From assembly GCA_910577995.1 (NCBI GenBank), contig CAJTND010000015.1, positions 1 through 25,747 of the forward strand: DNA of 25,747 nt, in the 5' to 3' direction. Below, one piece after another: positions 1 through 7,267 of the stretch; within the stretch, counting starts at the first letter, position 1, and every line of letters starts with the position of its first letter. This DNA is from an uncultured Christensenella sp. GTDB lineage: Bacteria > Bacillota > Clostridia > Christensenellales > Pumilibacteraceae. The position numbers and the translations under genes were made by a program. Under the pieces are notes generated by a model. That model was not told the origin of the DNA. It did no database searches and saw nothing but the letters and a program-made list of their open reading frames with translations.

Positions 1-2
1 AG

Positions 3-467
3 GACCACCGGTTTATCTACGACTATGTAGGCCTTCACAGGCCCAAGGACTTTCCAAAGAAGATGACCGCCATCTTAGCCAAATACTTCCCGCCTATACC
101 TGAGAGGGAGGTAAAAGAGGCTGCCGCCGCGGCAAAGAAAGCCGCCGCGGAAGAAAAACGCGCCGCCGCGGAAAAAGCCAAGCAAGCCAAGTTCGACGCG
201 CTCAGCGACGAAAAGAAAGCCGCTATCGAGGCAAAGAACAAGCGCAAAGCGGAGAAGCAGGCGAAGAAAGACGCCGACACCTTTGCCGAGTTCAACAGGC
301 TGAGAGCCGCCAACGGTCAGACCGTGCTCACGGAAGCCGATCTCGCCGACGAGCCCGCGCAAGCCGAGCCGACCGTTGCCGAAGCCGTAGACGCGCCTGC
401 GGAGACCGCGGACACCGCGACCGAGCCTGTTGCCGAGGACACTGCCGACGCGCATGACAAAGACTGA
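3..467 (+). CDS. Unrecognised protein, C-terminal part with Ala/Lys-rich tail
   Basis: The reading frame is open to the left edge of the window, so this is the 3' end of a longer gene; the first ATG at 63 is probably internal. The first 40 visible residues are ordinary mixed sequence (aromatic and proline-containing, such as FIYDYVGLHRPKDF). After that the chain becomes an Ala/Lys/Glu-rich stretch of about 70 residues, likely a charged helix or coiled coil. It ends in an acidic Ala/Glu/Asp/Thr-rich tail (EPAQAEPTVAEAVDAPAET). Such tails often hang from cytoplasmic ends of membrane proteins. Because a GH3 glucosidase follows 75 bp downstream on the same strand, a sugar transporter is one possibility, but no transporter motif is visible and I do not assign a function. 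Confidence 0.7.
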   Translation, partial: DHRFIYDYVGLHRPKDFPKKMTAILAKYFPPIPEREVKEAAAAAKKAAAEEKRAAAEKAKQAKFDALSDEKKAAIEAKNKRKAEKQAKKDADTFAEFNRLRAANGQTVLTEADLADEPAQAEPTVAEAVDAPAETADTATEPVAEDTADAHDKD

Positions 468-491
468 TCAACGCAAAACAAAAAATAAACT

Positions 492-529
492 AAGCGCCGC
501 GGGCGGATGATAGGTCCGCCCGTCGGCTT
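492..529 (+). promoter_or_regulatory. Interoperonic RNA hairpin upstream of the GH3 gene
   Basis: A 7-bp perfect GC stem (GGGCGGA at 501-507 with TCCGCCC at 515-521) extends outward with GCCG/CGGC and AA/TT pairs after small bulges. It lies between the stop codon at 467 and the GH3 ribosome site and has no U-run, so it is not a classical terminator. It may be a processing, stability or attenuation element; its role is inference. Confidence 0.4.
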
Positions 530-542
530 AACGGAGAGAGTA

Positions 543-3074
543 ATGGACAAGAGCAAGATTTTATCCGAGATGACGCTTGAGCAAAAAGCCGCGTTTTTGA
601 CCGGCAAGGATTTTTGGCAGACGCTCGACTTCGAGGAGTTCGGCGTGCCGTCGATGTTCCTTTCGGACGGACCGCACGGACTGCGCAAGCAGGCGGCTGC
701 GGCAGATCATTTGGGACTCAATGCGAGCATCCCCGCGACGTGCTTCCCGACGGCGGCGACGATGGCTAACAGCTGGAACGTCGAGCTCGGCGAGAAGATG
801 GGCGAGGCGCTCGGCGAAGAGTGCGCCGCGCTCAAGGTAAATATGCTGCTCGGTCCGGGAACCAATATGAAGCGCAATCCGCGTTGCGGACGCAACTTCG
901 AGTACTTCTCCGAAGACCCGTATCTCGCCGGCAAGATGGCGGCGGCTTACATACGCGGTATACAAAAGAACGGCACTTCGGCTTGCGTCAAGCACTTCGC
1001 CTGCAACAACCAGGAAGAGCGGCGCATGGTCACCGATTCCGTCGTCGACGAGCGGACGCTGCGCGAGATATATCTCACCGCGTTCGAGATAGCCGTTAAG
1101 GAAGGCAAGACCAAGTCGATAATGACCTCTTACAACAAGATAAACGGCGAGTTTGCCAATGAGAGCGAGCACTTACTGCGCGAGATACTGCGCAACGAGT
1201 GGGGCTTCGAGGGCGTTGTCGTATCAGACTGGGCGGGCAGCAACGAGCGCGTTGCGGCGGCTCACGCGGGCAGCGATCTCGAGATGCCGGCTTGCAAGTA
1301 CGGTATCGAGGATATAATCAAAGCGGTGCAGTCGGGCGAGCTCGACGAGAAGTACGTCGACGAATGCGTCCTGCGGCTTCTCGACCTTGCCGAAACCACC
1401 TCGGCGGTCACGCCGCTCGACGACTTCGACAAGGAAGCGCACCACGAGCTCGCGGAGCAGTGCGCGGAAGAAAGCATCGTCCTTCTTAAAAACAACGGCG
1501 TGCTTCCGCTCAGATCGGGCGCGAAGGTCGCTATAATCGGCAGCTTCGCCGAGAACCCGCGCTATCAGGGCGCCGGCTCGTCGATAGTCAATCCGACCAA
1601 GCTCAACAAAGTGACCGAGCTTATGAACAAGCCTGCGCCGCGCAACAAGGAATACCGCCAGCGCATAGGCACGGCGGCTAACGTGGAGATCCCCGTCGTC
1701 CGCTCGGTCGTCGAGGACGCGATGGCGGACTATACGCTCGACTTTATCGGCTTCGAGCAGGGCTTCCACCGTTACGGCAAGAAGAAAAAGGGTCTTATCA
1801 AGAAAGCCGTCGCGCTTGCAAAACGCGCGGACGTTGCGCTGTTGTTCCTCGGTCTGGACGAGGTCAGCGAGGCGGAGGGGCTTGACAGAGAGCATATCAA
1901 GATCCCCTCCAACCAGATAGATCTTTATAAGGCTATACGCGCCACCGGCACGAAGGTAGTAGTCATGCTGTCGTGCGGAAGCTGTGTCGAGCTCGATTGG
2001 GCGGACGACAGCGACGCGCTCGTCTATGCCTGTCTTTCCGGTCAGGCGTGCGCCGACGCTATGCTCGACGTCGCCACGGGCGCGGTCAATCCGTCGGGCA
2101 AGCTCGCGGAAACGTTCCCCGTCAAGTACGAGGACTGCTCGAGCGCATCGCATTTCCCCGGCAAAAAACTTACGGTCGAATACCGTGAAGGTCCGTACAT
2201 CGGCTACCGCTATTACGACACGGCGGGCGTGCCCGTAGCGTACCCGTTCGGTTTCGGTCTGTCCTACACCGAGTTCGAGTATTCCGATGTCAAAGCGGAT
2301 AAGAACGGCGTAAGCTTCACCGTGACCAACGTCGGCGACCGCCGCGGCGCGGAGATAGCTCAGCTCTACGTCGGCAAGCCCGACGGCAAGATATTCCGTC
2401 CCGCAAAAGAACTGAAAGGCTTTGCCAAAGTCATGCTCGACGCTGGCGAGAGCGCAAAGGTCGAGATACCGTTCGACGACAAGACGTTCAGATACTTCAA
2501 CGTCAAAACTAATAAATGGGAAGTCGAGGGCGGCGAATATAAGCTTTACGTCGGAGCGAGCTCCGCGGACATTCGGCTCACCGCCGAGGTCGAGCGCGAG
2601 GCGACGACCGACGAATTGCCTTACGACGCCGAAACGCTTCCGTCGTATTACAGCGGCAATGTCGCCGCGGTCGGCGACGAGGAGTTCCGCGCGTTGCTCG
2701 GCAGAGATATACCCGGTGCCGAATACAAATTTTACAGAAGAAAGAGGATGCTCATCGACGAGAACTGCACGGTCAGCGACCTGCGTTATTCCAAGCGCTG
2801 GGTGGGCAGGCTGTTCTCTGGCGCGATACGCTTTTTGATAGGCGCGGCGCGCGCGTTCGGCAAACGCACTTTTGCCAATACTCTCGTAATGGGCGTTCTG
2901 CATCAGCCTGTGCGCGGACTTGCCAAGTTCGGCGGTATGAGCCGCAGACAGATGGAAGCCATGCTCATGATGTTCAACGGTCACTTGTTCAAGGGCTTGG
3001 GCAGGTTCTTCTCCAAGAGCAAAGCCGAAAAGGAGAAGGCTAAGAAAGAGAAGACGGAGAAGAAAAACAAATAA
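543..3074 (+). CDS. Glycoside hydrolase family 3 beta-glucosidase
   Basis: 843-residue cytoplasmic enzyme (no signal peptide) predicted to release terminal beta-linked glucose or related sugars from oligosaccharides. I chose ATG 543 because GGAGAG lies just upstream; an in-frame ATG at 507 falls inside the hairpin and has no ribosome site. The (alpha/beta)8 domain carries the KHF motif (K150, H151) and the SDW nucleophile motif (D229, in VVVSDWAG). The second, alpha/beta sandwich domain carries GLDEVSEAEGLDR, the usual place of the acid/base Glu. A fibronectin III-like domain follows at about residues 586-680. A further 130-residue C-terminal extension has an amphipathic FNGHLFKGLGRFF segment seen in other Clostridia GH3 proteins and a Lys/Glu-rich end. 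Substrate specificity cannot be read from sequence. The glycosyltransferase gene follows 29 bp downstream. Confidence 0.93.
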   Translation: MDKSKILSEMTLEQKAAFLTGKDFWQTLDFEEFGVPSMFLSDGPHGLRKQAAAADHLGLNASIPATCFPTAATMANSWNVELGEKMGEALGEECAALKVNMLLGPGTNMKRNPRCGRNFEYFSEDPYLAGKMAAAYIRGIQKNGTSACVKHFACNNQEERRMVTDSVVDERTLREIYLTAFEIAVKEGKTKSIMTSYNKINGEFANESEHLLREILRNEWGFEGVVVSDWAGSNERVAAAHAGSDLEMPACKYGIEDIIKAVQSGELDEKYVDECVLRLLDLAETTSAVTPLDDFDKEAHHELAEQCAEESIVLLKNNGVLPLRSGAKVAIIGSFAENPRYQGAGSSIVNPTKLNKVTELMNKPAPRNKEYRQRIGTAANVEIPVVRSVVEDAMADYTLDFIGFEQGFHRYGKKKKGLIKKAVALAKRADVALLFLGLDEVSEAEGLDREHIKIPSNQIDLYKAIRATGTKVVVMLSCGSCVELDWADDSDALVYACLSGQACADAMLDVATGAVNPSGKLAETFPVKYEDCSSASHFPGKKLTVEYREGPYIGYRYYDTAGVPVAYPFGFGLSYTEFEYSDVKADKNGVSFTVTNVGDRRGAEIAQLYVGKPDGKIFRPAKELKGFAKVMLDAGESAKVEIPFDDKTFRYFNVKTNKWEVEGGEYKLYVGASSADIRLTAEVEREATTDELPYDAETLPSYYSGNVAAVGDEEFRALLGRDIPGAEYKFYRRKRMLIDENCTVSDLRYSKRWVGRLFSGAIRFLIGAARAFGKRTFANTLVMGVLHQPVRGLAKFGGMSRRQMEAMLMMFNGHLFKGLGRFFSKSKAEKEKAKKEKTEKKNK

Positions 3075-3103
3075 ATCGCTTACTGACGCGGCATACTAAA
3101 ACA

Positions 3104-4129
3104 ATGAAACTTATAAGCTTTACCGTACCGTGCTATAATTCGCGGGAATATATGGAAAAGTGCGTCGACAGTCTGCTCATGGGCGGCGACGACGTGGAAA
3201 TAATCATCGTCAACGACGGTTCGTCCGACGACACGCTCGACATAGCCAACGCCTATGCCGAGCGTTTCCCCGATACAGTAAAAGTCATCGACAAGGAAAA
3301 CGGCGGACACGGCTCGGGCGTCAATGCCGGCATGAGAGCGGCGACGGGGCTTTACTTCAAGGTCGTCGATTCCGACGATTGGCTGGACTCTGCGGCGCTC
3401 AAGGACCTTATCGAAGTGATCAAACAGCACAAGGCGGACAATACTCTGCCCGACCTGTATATAACCAACTTCGTATACGACAAGGTATCCGCCGAGCAGA
3501 AGTACGTCAGCTCTTACGAAAAGATGATGCCCGCCCGCGAGATAATCGGTTGGGATAGGGTAGAGAAATTCGCTTACTCGCACATGCTTCTGATGCACTC
3601 GCTGATGTACAAGCGCGACAGGCTATTGGAGAGCGGAACGATACTTCCCGAGCATACGTTCTATGTTGACAACATTTTTGCGTATAAGCCGCTGCCGTAT
3701 ATGAAAACGCTTTGCTATGTCGACGTCGACCTGTATCATTACTTTATCGGGCGCGACGATCAGTCGGTAAACAAGAGCAACTTCATCAAACGCTACGACC
3801 AACAGCTCCGCGTCATGAAATGCATGATAGACGCGTACAGCTATAACGACCTCAAAAAGATGGACAAGCACCTGCGCCGATATATGTGGCACGCGATGTT
3901 CGTTATACTTGTCAACACGGTGTTCTTTATCTGCGCGGAAAAGTCCAAAGAGCGTAAAGCCGCGCTCAAAGAGCTTTGGCGGTATATGAAAAAGACAGAC
4001 CGAAAGATGTTCAACAAACTGCGCTATCGCTCGTACGTGTCGCTCGTCAACTTCCTGCCCTGGGGGCTGAGGTCGTTCATCATGAACAAGAGCTACGACT
4101 ATCTTTGCAAAAAGATAAACATCGGCTGA
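3104..4129 (+). CDS. Glycosyltransferase family 2
   Basis: 341-residue GT-A fold sugar transferase, presumably adding sugars from a nucleotide donor to a cell-surface glycan or teichoic acid-like polymer. The N-terminus is typical of GT2: FTVPCYNS, then IIIVNDGSSDDT for nucleotide binding, and VVDSDDWLD (D89-S-D-D92), the DXD-type metal site. The C-terminal half is mostly soluble with one hydrophobic stretch (MWHAMFVILVNTVFFI) that could associate with the membrane. The upstream region (CATACTAAAACA) shows no convincing ribosome site, so translation may depend on coupling to the GH3 gene. A strong terminator follows directly. Donor and acceptor are unknown. Confidence 0.88.
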   Translation: MKLISFTVPCYNSREYMEKCVDSLLMGGDDVEIIIVNDGSSDDTLDIANAYAERFPDTVKVIDKENGGHGSGVNAGMRAATGLYFKVVDSDDWLDSAALKDLIEVIKQHKADNTLPDLYITNFVYDKVSAEQKYVSSYEKMMPAREIIGWDRVEKFAYSHMLLMHSLMYKRDRLLESGTILPEHTFYVDNIFAYKPLPYMKTLCYVDVDLYHYFIGRDDQSVNKSNFIKRYDQQLRVMKCMIDAYSYNDLKKMDKHLRRYMWHAMFVILVNTVFFICAEKSKERKAALKELWRYMKKTDRKMFNKLRYRSYVSLVNFLPWGLRSFIMNKSYDYLCKKINIG

Positions 4130-4138
4130 CCGATAAAC

Positions 4139-4164
4139 AAAACCGCGCTATGCGGTTTTTTGTT
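4139..4164 (+). terminator. Rho-independent terminator after the glycosyltransferase gene
   Basis: AAAACCGC (4139-4146), a 5-nt loop, GCGGTTTT (4152-4159), then a T-rich run. It lies 10 bp after the stop codon and ends the GH3-GT2 transcription unit. Confidence 0.9.
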
Positions 4165-4179
4165 TGCCTTATATCCGCA

Positions 4180-4209
4180 CCGACGGAATTATCCGCGCCG
4201 CCGTATAAT
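4180..4209 (+). promoter_or_regulatory. Possible promoter for the ABC-like gene
   Basis: A perfect TATAAT at 4204-4209 lies 28 nt before the ATG at 4238. The -35 candidate (CCGACG at 4180, 18-bp spacer) matches only the GAC core. It sits just behind the terminator, where a new promoter is expected. Confidence 0.45.
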
Positions 4210-4237
4210 TCCCGCGCGGCATGTCGATAATTTCGGC

Positions 4238-4807
4238 ATGGTCACTTACTGTATAGGTTCGGCGCGGCAAAAGCGCGCATACTTCGAGGACGCGAGCGGC
4301 GTCGTCGTCCTGGACAATGTGGAAGTCCTGTTCTGCGCGAGCGAGAACGGGCGGAACTACTTCGCTTACGGCGATATGCCGTTCGGCACATTCACCGTGG
4401 AGGAATACCTGCGCTATCGCCGCGCGCTGTGCGCGACCGAGTTCTCGCTCGAACCGCTCCGCGCTTTCGGCATACAGCCCAACAAACTGATACGCAGGCT
4501 TACGCCCGTCGAGATGCGCTGTGTCGCATACCTTGAAAAGACCTGGGGCAAGACCGATAAAGCCGTAGTCATCAATCTCGACGGCACAAGGTTTTCGCGC
4601 CGTGCAAACGCATTGCTCAAAAAACTGATAGCCGCGATAGAGGGCGACGCTTACGTCTGTATAACCGACGCGCGGTTCATGACGCACGCGGAAAACGGAT
4701 ACAAAACGCTGACATTCGGCGTGCCGACGGCGGGTGAAAAGCCGACGTTCTACGCGGCGAAAAAGCTCGCGCACCGCATCGGCGCAAAACGCGTGTCGAT
4801 AATGTGA
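4238..4807 (+). CDS. Degenerate ABC ATPase-like protein without catalytic motifs
   Basis: 189 residues from ATG 4238; an upstream in-frame ATG at 4160 falls within the terminator and gives a basic, junk-like N-terminus. Read against an ABC nucleotide-binding domain, the order of elements is kept while the key residues are not. ENGRNYF (36-42) stands where a P-loop such as GENGAGKST belongs. FTVEEYLRYRRAL (52-64) matches the usual TVxEYL segment. LTPVEMRCVAYL (88-99) stands for the LSGGQ helix. VVINLDG (110-116), 22 residues later, stands for Walker B, with no catalytic Glu, and CITDARF replaces the H-loop. This suggests an ATPase fold kept without ATP hydrolysis, or a decaying gene. No permease partner is adjacent. 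The family call is my inference from motif order; a sequence or structure search would settle it. Confidence 0.5.
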   Translation: MVTYCIGSARQKRAYFEDASGVVVLDNVEVLFCASENGRNYFAYGDMPFGTFTVEEYLRYRRALCATEFSLEPLRAFGIQPNKLIRRLTPVEMRCVAYLEKTWGKTDKAVVINLDGTRFSRRANALLKKLIAAIEGDAYVCITDARFMTHAENGYKTLTFGVPTAGEKPTFYAAKKLAHRIGAKRVSIM

Positions 4808-4830
4808 CTGTTAAAAATCATCGGTACGGC

Positions 4831-4956
4831 TAAGCCCCTATCGGCACTACGTGCCACTTCCCCCGAGTGGGGGAAGCGACGAGGTGACGAGTGAAACGAC
4901 TTCGCCGCACCCGTTTGGGGGAGGTGTCCGAGCATAGCGAGGACGGAGGGGGCTTT
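4831..4956 (+). repeat. Palindrome-rich tandem repeat, copy 1
   Basis: About 126 bp running from AAGCCCC to GGGGCTTT, so the ends form short inverted repeats. Inside are the palindromes GGCACTACGTGCC and CTTCCCCCGAGTGGGGGAAG. The 20 bp after the copy (CGGTAGGGCAGGGAT) is also shared with copy 2. It is non-coding and follows the ABC-like gene, which has no other visible terminator. Confidence 0.9.
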
Positions 4957-4996
4957 GCGGTAGGGCAGGGATAGAATTATAAAGCAATCGTTGCTA

Positions 4997-5124
4997 TAAA
5001 GCCCCTATCGGCACTACGTGCCACTTCCCCCGAGAGGGGGAAGCGACGAGGTGACGAGTGAAACGACTTCGCCGCCCCCGTTTGGGGGAGGTGTCCGAGC
5101 ATAGCGAGGACGGAGGGGGCTTTA
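4997..5124 (+). repeat. Palindrome-rich tandem repeat, copy 2
   Basis: Nearly identical to copy 1 over its whole length, beginning TAAAGCCCC and ending GGGGCTTTA. It starts about 166 bp after copy 1 and is in the same orientation. One visible change is GAGAGG for GAGTGG in the central palindrome loop, so the stem arms are kept. Confidence 0.9.
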
Positions 5125-5163
5125 CGGTAAAGCAGGGATGGAGAGTTAAAACAAATGTAACTG

Positions 5164-5377
5164 TAAAGCCCCTATCGGCACTACGTGCCACTTCCCCCGA
5201 GTGGGGGAAGCGACGAGGTGACATGTGGAAAAAACTATCGTCTGTATCTACGAGCGACGGCGCGTCGTGTATATGTAACGACTTCGCCGCCGACGTTAGA
5301 GCAATGGTGTGATGCGTGTAACCTCTTCGCCGCCCCCGTTGGGGGGAGGTGTCGGCGAAGCCGACGGAGGGGGCTTT
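5164..5377 (+). repeat. Palindrome-rich tandem repeat, copy 3, with divergent insert
   Basis: It starts about 167 bp after copy 2 with the same first 60 bp. It then departs at 5221 (ACATGTGG...) for roughly 100 bp of unrelated sequence and resumes at CTTCGCCGCCCCC (about 5328). The right end reads GTCGGCGAAGCCGACGGAGG, where copies 1 and 2 read GTCCGAGCATAGCGAGGACGG: a different loop but still a palindrome. It looks like an insertion or a chimera of two subfamilies. Confidence 0.8.
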
Positions 5378-5405
5378 TGTCACTCCGAGCGTAGCGAAGA
5401 GTCTC
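5378..5405 (+). repeat. 28-bp dispersed repeat (TGTCAnnCCGAGCG type), + orientation
   Basis: It begins TGTCACTCCGAGCG and ends GTCTC. A second element of equal length at 9678-9705 on the other strand matches at 21 of 28 positions. It abuts the right end of tandem repeat copy 3. Confidence 0.75.
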
Positions 5406-5451
5406 TTATAACAAAAGGCAAATCATATCTATAATTTTTCCGTTCATTCGC

Positions 5452-5480
5452 TTGACAAAGGCGAAAAGAGGGAATATAAT
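5452..5480 (+). promoter_or_regulatory. Consensus promoter of the feo operon
   Basis: TTGACA (5452-5457), a 17-bp spacer and TATAAT (5475-5480): a perfect sigma-A promoter. Transcription should start near 5487, just before two operator-like boxes. A promoter this strong is expected to need a repressor. Confidence 0.9.
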
Positions 5481-5541
5481 ATATTCGACAGTTGCTTATT
5501 GCGAACCAATGTTGCATTAAGCGAACCGCTGTCGAATATAT
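5479..5541 (+). promoter_or_regulatory. Putative iron-responsive operator pair inside a 13-bp inverted repeat
   Basis: Two 18-bp boxes, AGTTGCTTATTGCGAACC (5490-5507) and TGTTGCATTAAGCGAACC (5510-5527), start exactly 20 bp apart. They lie just downstream of the feo -10 box. A third related box (GGTTCGCTATTGCTAACC) lies before the second feoA. The shared form is GTTnGC-like to GCnAACC, which resembles the GGTTAG...CTAACC core of DtxR/IdeR boxes. The pair is bracketed by a perfect 13-bp inverted repeat (5479-5491 with 5529-5541, TATTCGACAG / CTGTCGAATA). The regulator assignment is inference. Confidence 0.6.
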
Positions 5542-5561
5542 ATAAAACGCAAGGAGATAAG

Positions 5562-5792
5562 ATGTCGCTTATACAAGCGCCGCAAGGCGAGTCGATAACA
5601 GTGGTGCGCGTCGCCGCCGATGAAAAGACGCGCAAGCATTTGCAGGATCTCGGCATAATGTCAGGCGCACAGCTGACGCCGCTCTCTTTTTCAGACGGCA
5701 GTATGATAGTTCGCGTCCGCGATTCGCGCATCGCCGTCAACCGCGATATCGCGGAAAATATAATAGTTAGAAAAAGCTTCGTTTTCGAGTGA
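5562..5792 (+). CDS. feoA: FeoA family ferrous iron transport protein (first copy)
   Basis: 76-residue cytoplasmic SH3-like FeoA protein, an accessory to the FeoB Fe2+ transporter, likely docking on FeoB. ATG 5562 follows AAGGAGATAAG, an ideal ribosome site; longer upstream starts would lie in the operator. The family pattern is clear: LIQAPQGESITVVRV, then the conserved LQDLGIMSGAQLTPLSF turn, then MIVRVRDSRIAVNRDIAENIIV. It is first in a feoA-feoA-feoB-Cys-rich operon. It is the more divergent of the two FeoA copies, which is common where tandem FeoA proteins occur in Clostridia. Iron control is inferred from the boxes upstream. Confidence 0.92.
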   Translation: MSLIQAPQGESITVVRVAADEKTRKHLQDLGIMSGAQLTPLSFSDGSMIVRVRDSRIAVNRDIAENIIVRKSFVFE

Positions 5793-5816
5793 TGTTTTTT
5801 CATGCTCATGCGAGGC

Positions 5817-5850
5817 TTTAATTTTGCCGTACGGTTCGCTATTGCTAACC
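5817..5850 (+). promoter_or_regulatory. Possible internal promoter and third operator-like box
   Basis: TTTAAT (5817-5822) could be a -10 element with a poor -35. The box GGTTCGCTATTGCTAACC (5833-5850) is a near-perfect palindrome, GGTTnGC-N4-GCnAACC. It begins 10 bp after the -10 candidate, almost the same placement as the first box has behind the main feo promoter. Confidence 0.5.
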
Positions 5851-5896
5851 AAGTGCTATCGGGCGGCATCGACTTATAATACGGAGGTATATCGTT

Positions 5897-6130
5897 ATGG
5901 AGAAGAAGCTCTCGGAGCTTTTGCCCGGAGAGAAAGGCGCAGTCTCGCGCGTCGCCGCAGAGGGGCGGATACGGCGCAGACTGTTGGATATGGGCGTAAC
6001 GCCGGGCGCGGCGGTCGTCATGCGTAAAAAAGCGCCGCTCGGCGATCCGCTGGAAGTGACGGTGCGCGGGTATGAGCTGACGCTTAGGAAGAGCGAGGCG
6101 GACTGCGTTACGGTCGCCGTCGACGCATAG
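5897..6130 (+). CDS. feoA: FeoA family ferrous iron transport protein (second copy)
   Basis: 77 residues, with ATG 5897 preceded by ACGGAGGTATATC. It has a canonical FeoA layout: LSELLPGEKGAVSRV, then the signature RRRLLDMGVTPGAAVVMRKKAPLGDPLEV, then VRGYELTLRKSEADCVTV. It is closer to the family consensus than the first copy, including the GDPLEV(T)VRGY segment. It sits 75 bp before feoB, the usual feoA place, and 104 bp after the first feoA. The gap to the first copy holds its own operator-like box, so feoA2-feoB may also be transcribed separately. Confidence 0.95.
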   Translation: MEKKLSELLPGEKGAVSRVAAEGRIRRRLLDMGVTPGAAVVMRKKAPLGDPLEVTVRGYELTLRKSEADCVTVAVDA

Positions 6131-6205
6131 ATCGGTAAATACGCGCCTTGCGGAAATGTGCAGCGGGGCGGCGTAAATTTTTTTCGTTAAAGGAGACGAA
6201 ATATC

Positions 6206-7267
6206 ATGAAGGTGGCGCTGATAGGAAATCCCAACTGCGGCAAGACGACGCTGTTCAACCGATTGACGGGGAGCACGGCGCACGTCGGCAACTGGCCTGG
6301 CGTGACGGTAGAGAAGCGCGAGGGCAGTTACAGGGGCGCGAAAAAGCTGACGGCGGAGCGCGTCGATATCGTGGATCTGCCCGGTATCTATTCGCTTTCG
6401 CCGTACACGCCTGAGGAGATAGTCTCGCGCGATCAGATGATAGACGGGCGACCCGACGTCGTGCTGAACATCGTCGACGCGACCAATCTCGAACGAAATC
6501 TTTACCTCACGACGCAGGTGCTCGAGGCGGATATACCCGTGGTCGTCGCGCTCAACATGACCGACGCGCTCAAACGCGACGGCGACGAGATAGACGTCGG
6601 CGCGCTCGAAACTGCGCTCGGCGTGCCCGTCGTTTTGATAAGCGCGCTAAAGGGCACGGGCGTAAAGGAGCTGATGGCGCGCGTTATCGATGCGGCAAGG
6701 TCGCCGCGCGTCGGCGAGAGCGTTATCTCGGGAACGGCGTATCGCGCGCTCGTCGACCGTTTGCGCGAGACGCTCGCGGCGGAGAATATAGAGCACCCGC
6801 TGTTCCGCGCGGTAAAGCTCGTCGAGGGCGACGAAGCGGAGCGCAAGCGGTTTCCCAATATGGCGGCGGCGCTCGACGGGATAAAAGACAAGCTCCCGGA
6901 CGACGGCTACGGCGGCGATACGGAGGCGTTCGTCGCGGATGCGCGGTATACGTACATAGCAAAGAATTTTTCGCCGTGCTTAAAGCGGGCGGAGCGCAGG
7001 TCGGGGCTGTCGCGGTCCGACAAGGCGGACAAGGTGCTTACGCACAGGATATGGGCGATACCGATATTCATCGCCGTCATGTTCGCTATATTCCATATAA
7101 CGTTCAGCGAGGATATACTGTTCCTCAATTCGTGGTTCGGCGTAAAGGTGACAAACGAGCGGCTCCCCCCGCCGCCGTGCTCATGGTCGAGGCGGGCGAC
7201 GTCGGCGTGCCGAGTCTCGGCGTTTGGCTGCAAAGCCTGTTGGGGTGGTGTACCGGCAGTCTTATAG
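6206..7267 (+). CDS. feoB: FeoB ferrous iron transporter, N-terminal part up to a frameshift
   Basis: ATG 6206 follows AAGGAGACG. This frame holds the cytoplasmic GTPase domain: G1 GNPNCGKTT (7-15), G2 region GNWPGVTVEK, G3 DLPG (57-60), G4 NMTD (117-120) and G5 SAL (146-148). The helical spacer domain and the first membrane helix follow (IWAIPIFIAVMFAIFHITF). After about nucleotide 7165 it runs into a foreign Pro/Arg/Cys-rich sequence and stops at 7267. The true continuation lies one frame back, in 7183-8559. The switch point is a run of six C (7165-7170); one extra C would join the parts into a single protein of about 784 residues reading ERLPPAAVLMVEAG. So this is an assembly error, a real mutation, or -1 frameshifting. 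Confidence 0.93.
   Translation: MKVALIGNPNCGKTTLFNRLTGSTAHVGNWPGVTVEKREGSYRGAKKLTAERVDIVDLPGIYSLSPYTPEEIVSRDQMIDGRPDVVLNIVDATNLERNLYLTTQVLEADIPVVVALNMTDALKRDGDEIDVGALETALGVPVVLISALKGTGVKELMARVIDAARSPRVGESVISGTAYRALVDRLRETLAAENIEHPLFRAVKLVEGDEAERKRFPNMAAALDGIKDKLPDDGYGGDTEAFVADARYTYIAKNFSPCLKRAERRSGLSRSDKADKVLTHRIWAIPIFIAVMFAIFHITFSEDILFLNSWFGVKVTNERLPPPPCSWSRRATSACRVSAFGCKACWGGVPAVL

Noticed and set aside
507..542. ATG 507 as start of the GH3 gene
   Set aside because: It lies within a GC hairpin and lacks a ribosome site; ATG 543 has GGAGAG in front and matches where GH3 proteins start.
1224..2984. A 586-codon minus-strand frame across the GH3 gene
   Set aside because: Same cause: low-stop antisense frame of a real gene, with no recognisable domain.
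4831..5377. CRISPR array
   Set aside because: Units are about 126 bp with internal palindromes and about 40-bp partly similar spacers, not 23-47 bp repeats with unique spacers; no cas genes nearby.
4994..5394. Open frames inside the tandem repeat (for example 5058-5312)
   Set aside because: The frames are created by the repeat itself, read LGEVSEHSEDGGG-like repeat translation, lack ribosome sites, and shift between copies.
5875..5880. TATAAT as a promoter for the second feoA
   Set aside because: It is only 16 nt from the ATG, overlaps the ribosome site region, and has no -35; the TTTAAT before the third operator-like box is a better candidate.
6976..7182. An independent gene starting at 6976 in the second feoB frame
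   Set aside because: The first 70 codons are antisense-like overlap with the feoB GTPase end; family similarity in this frame begins only at about 7171, after the C6 run.
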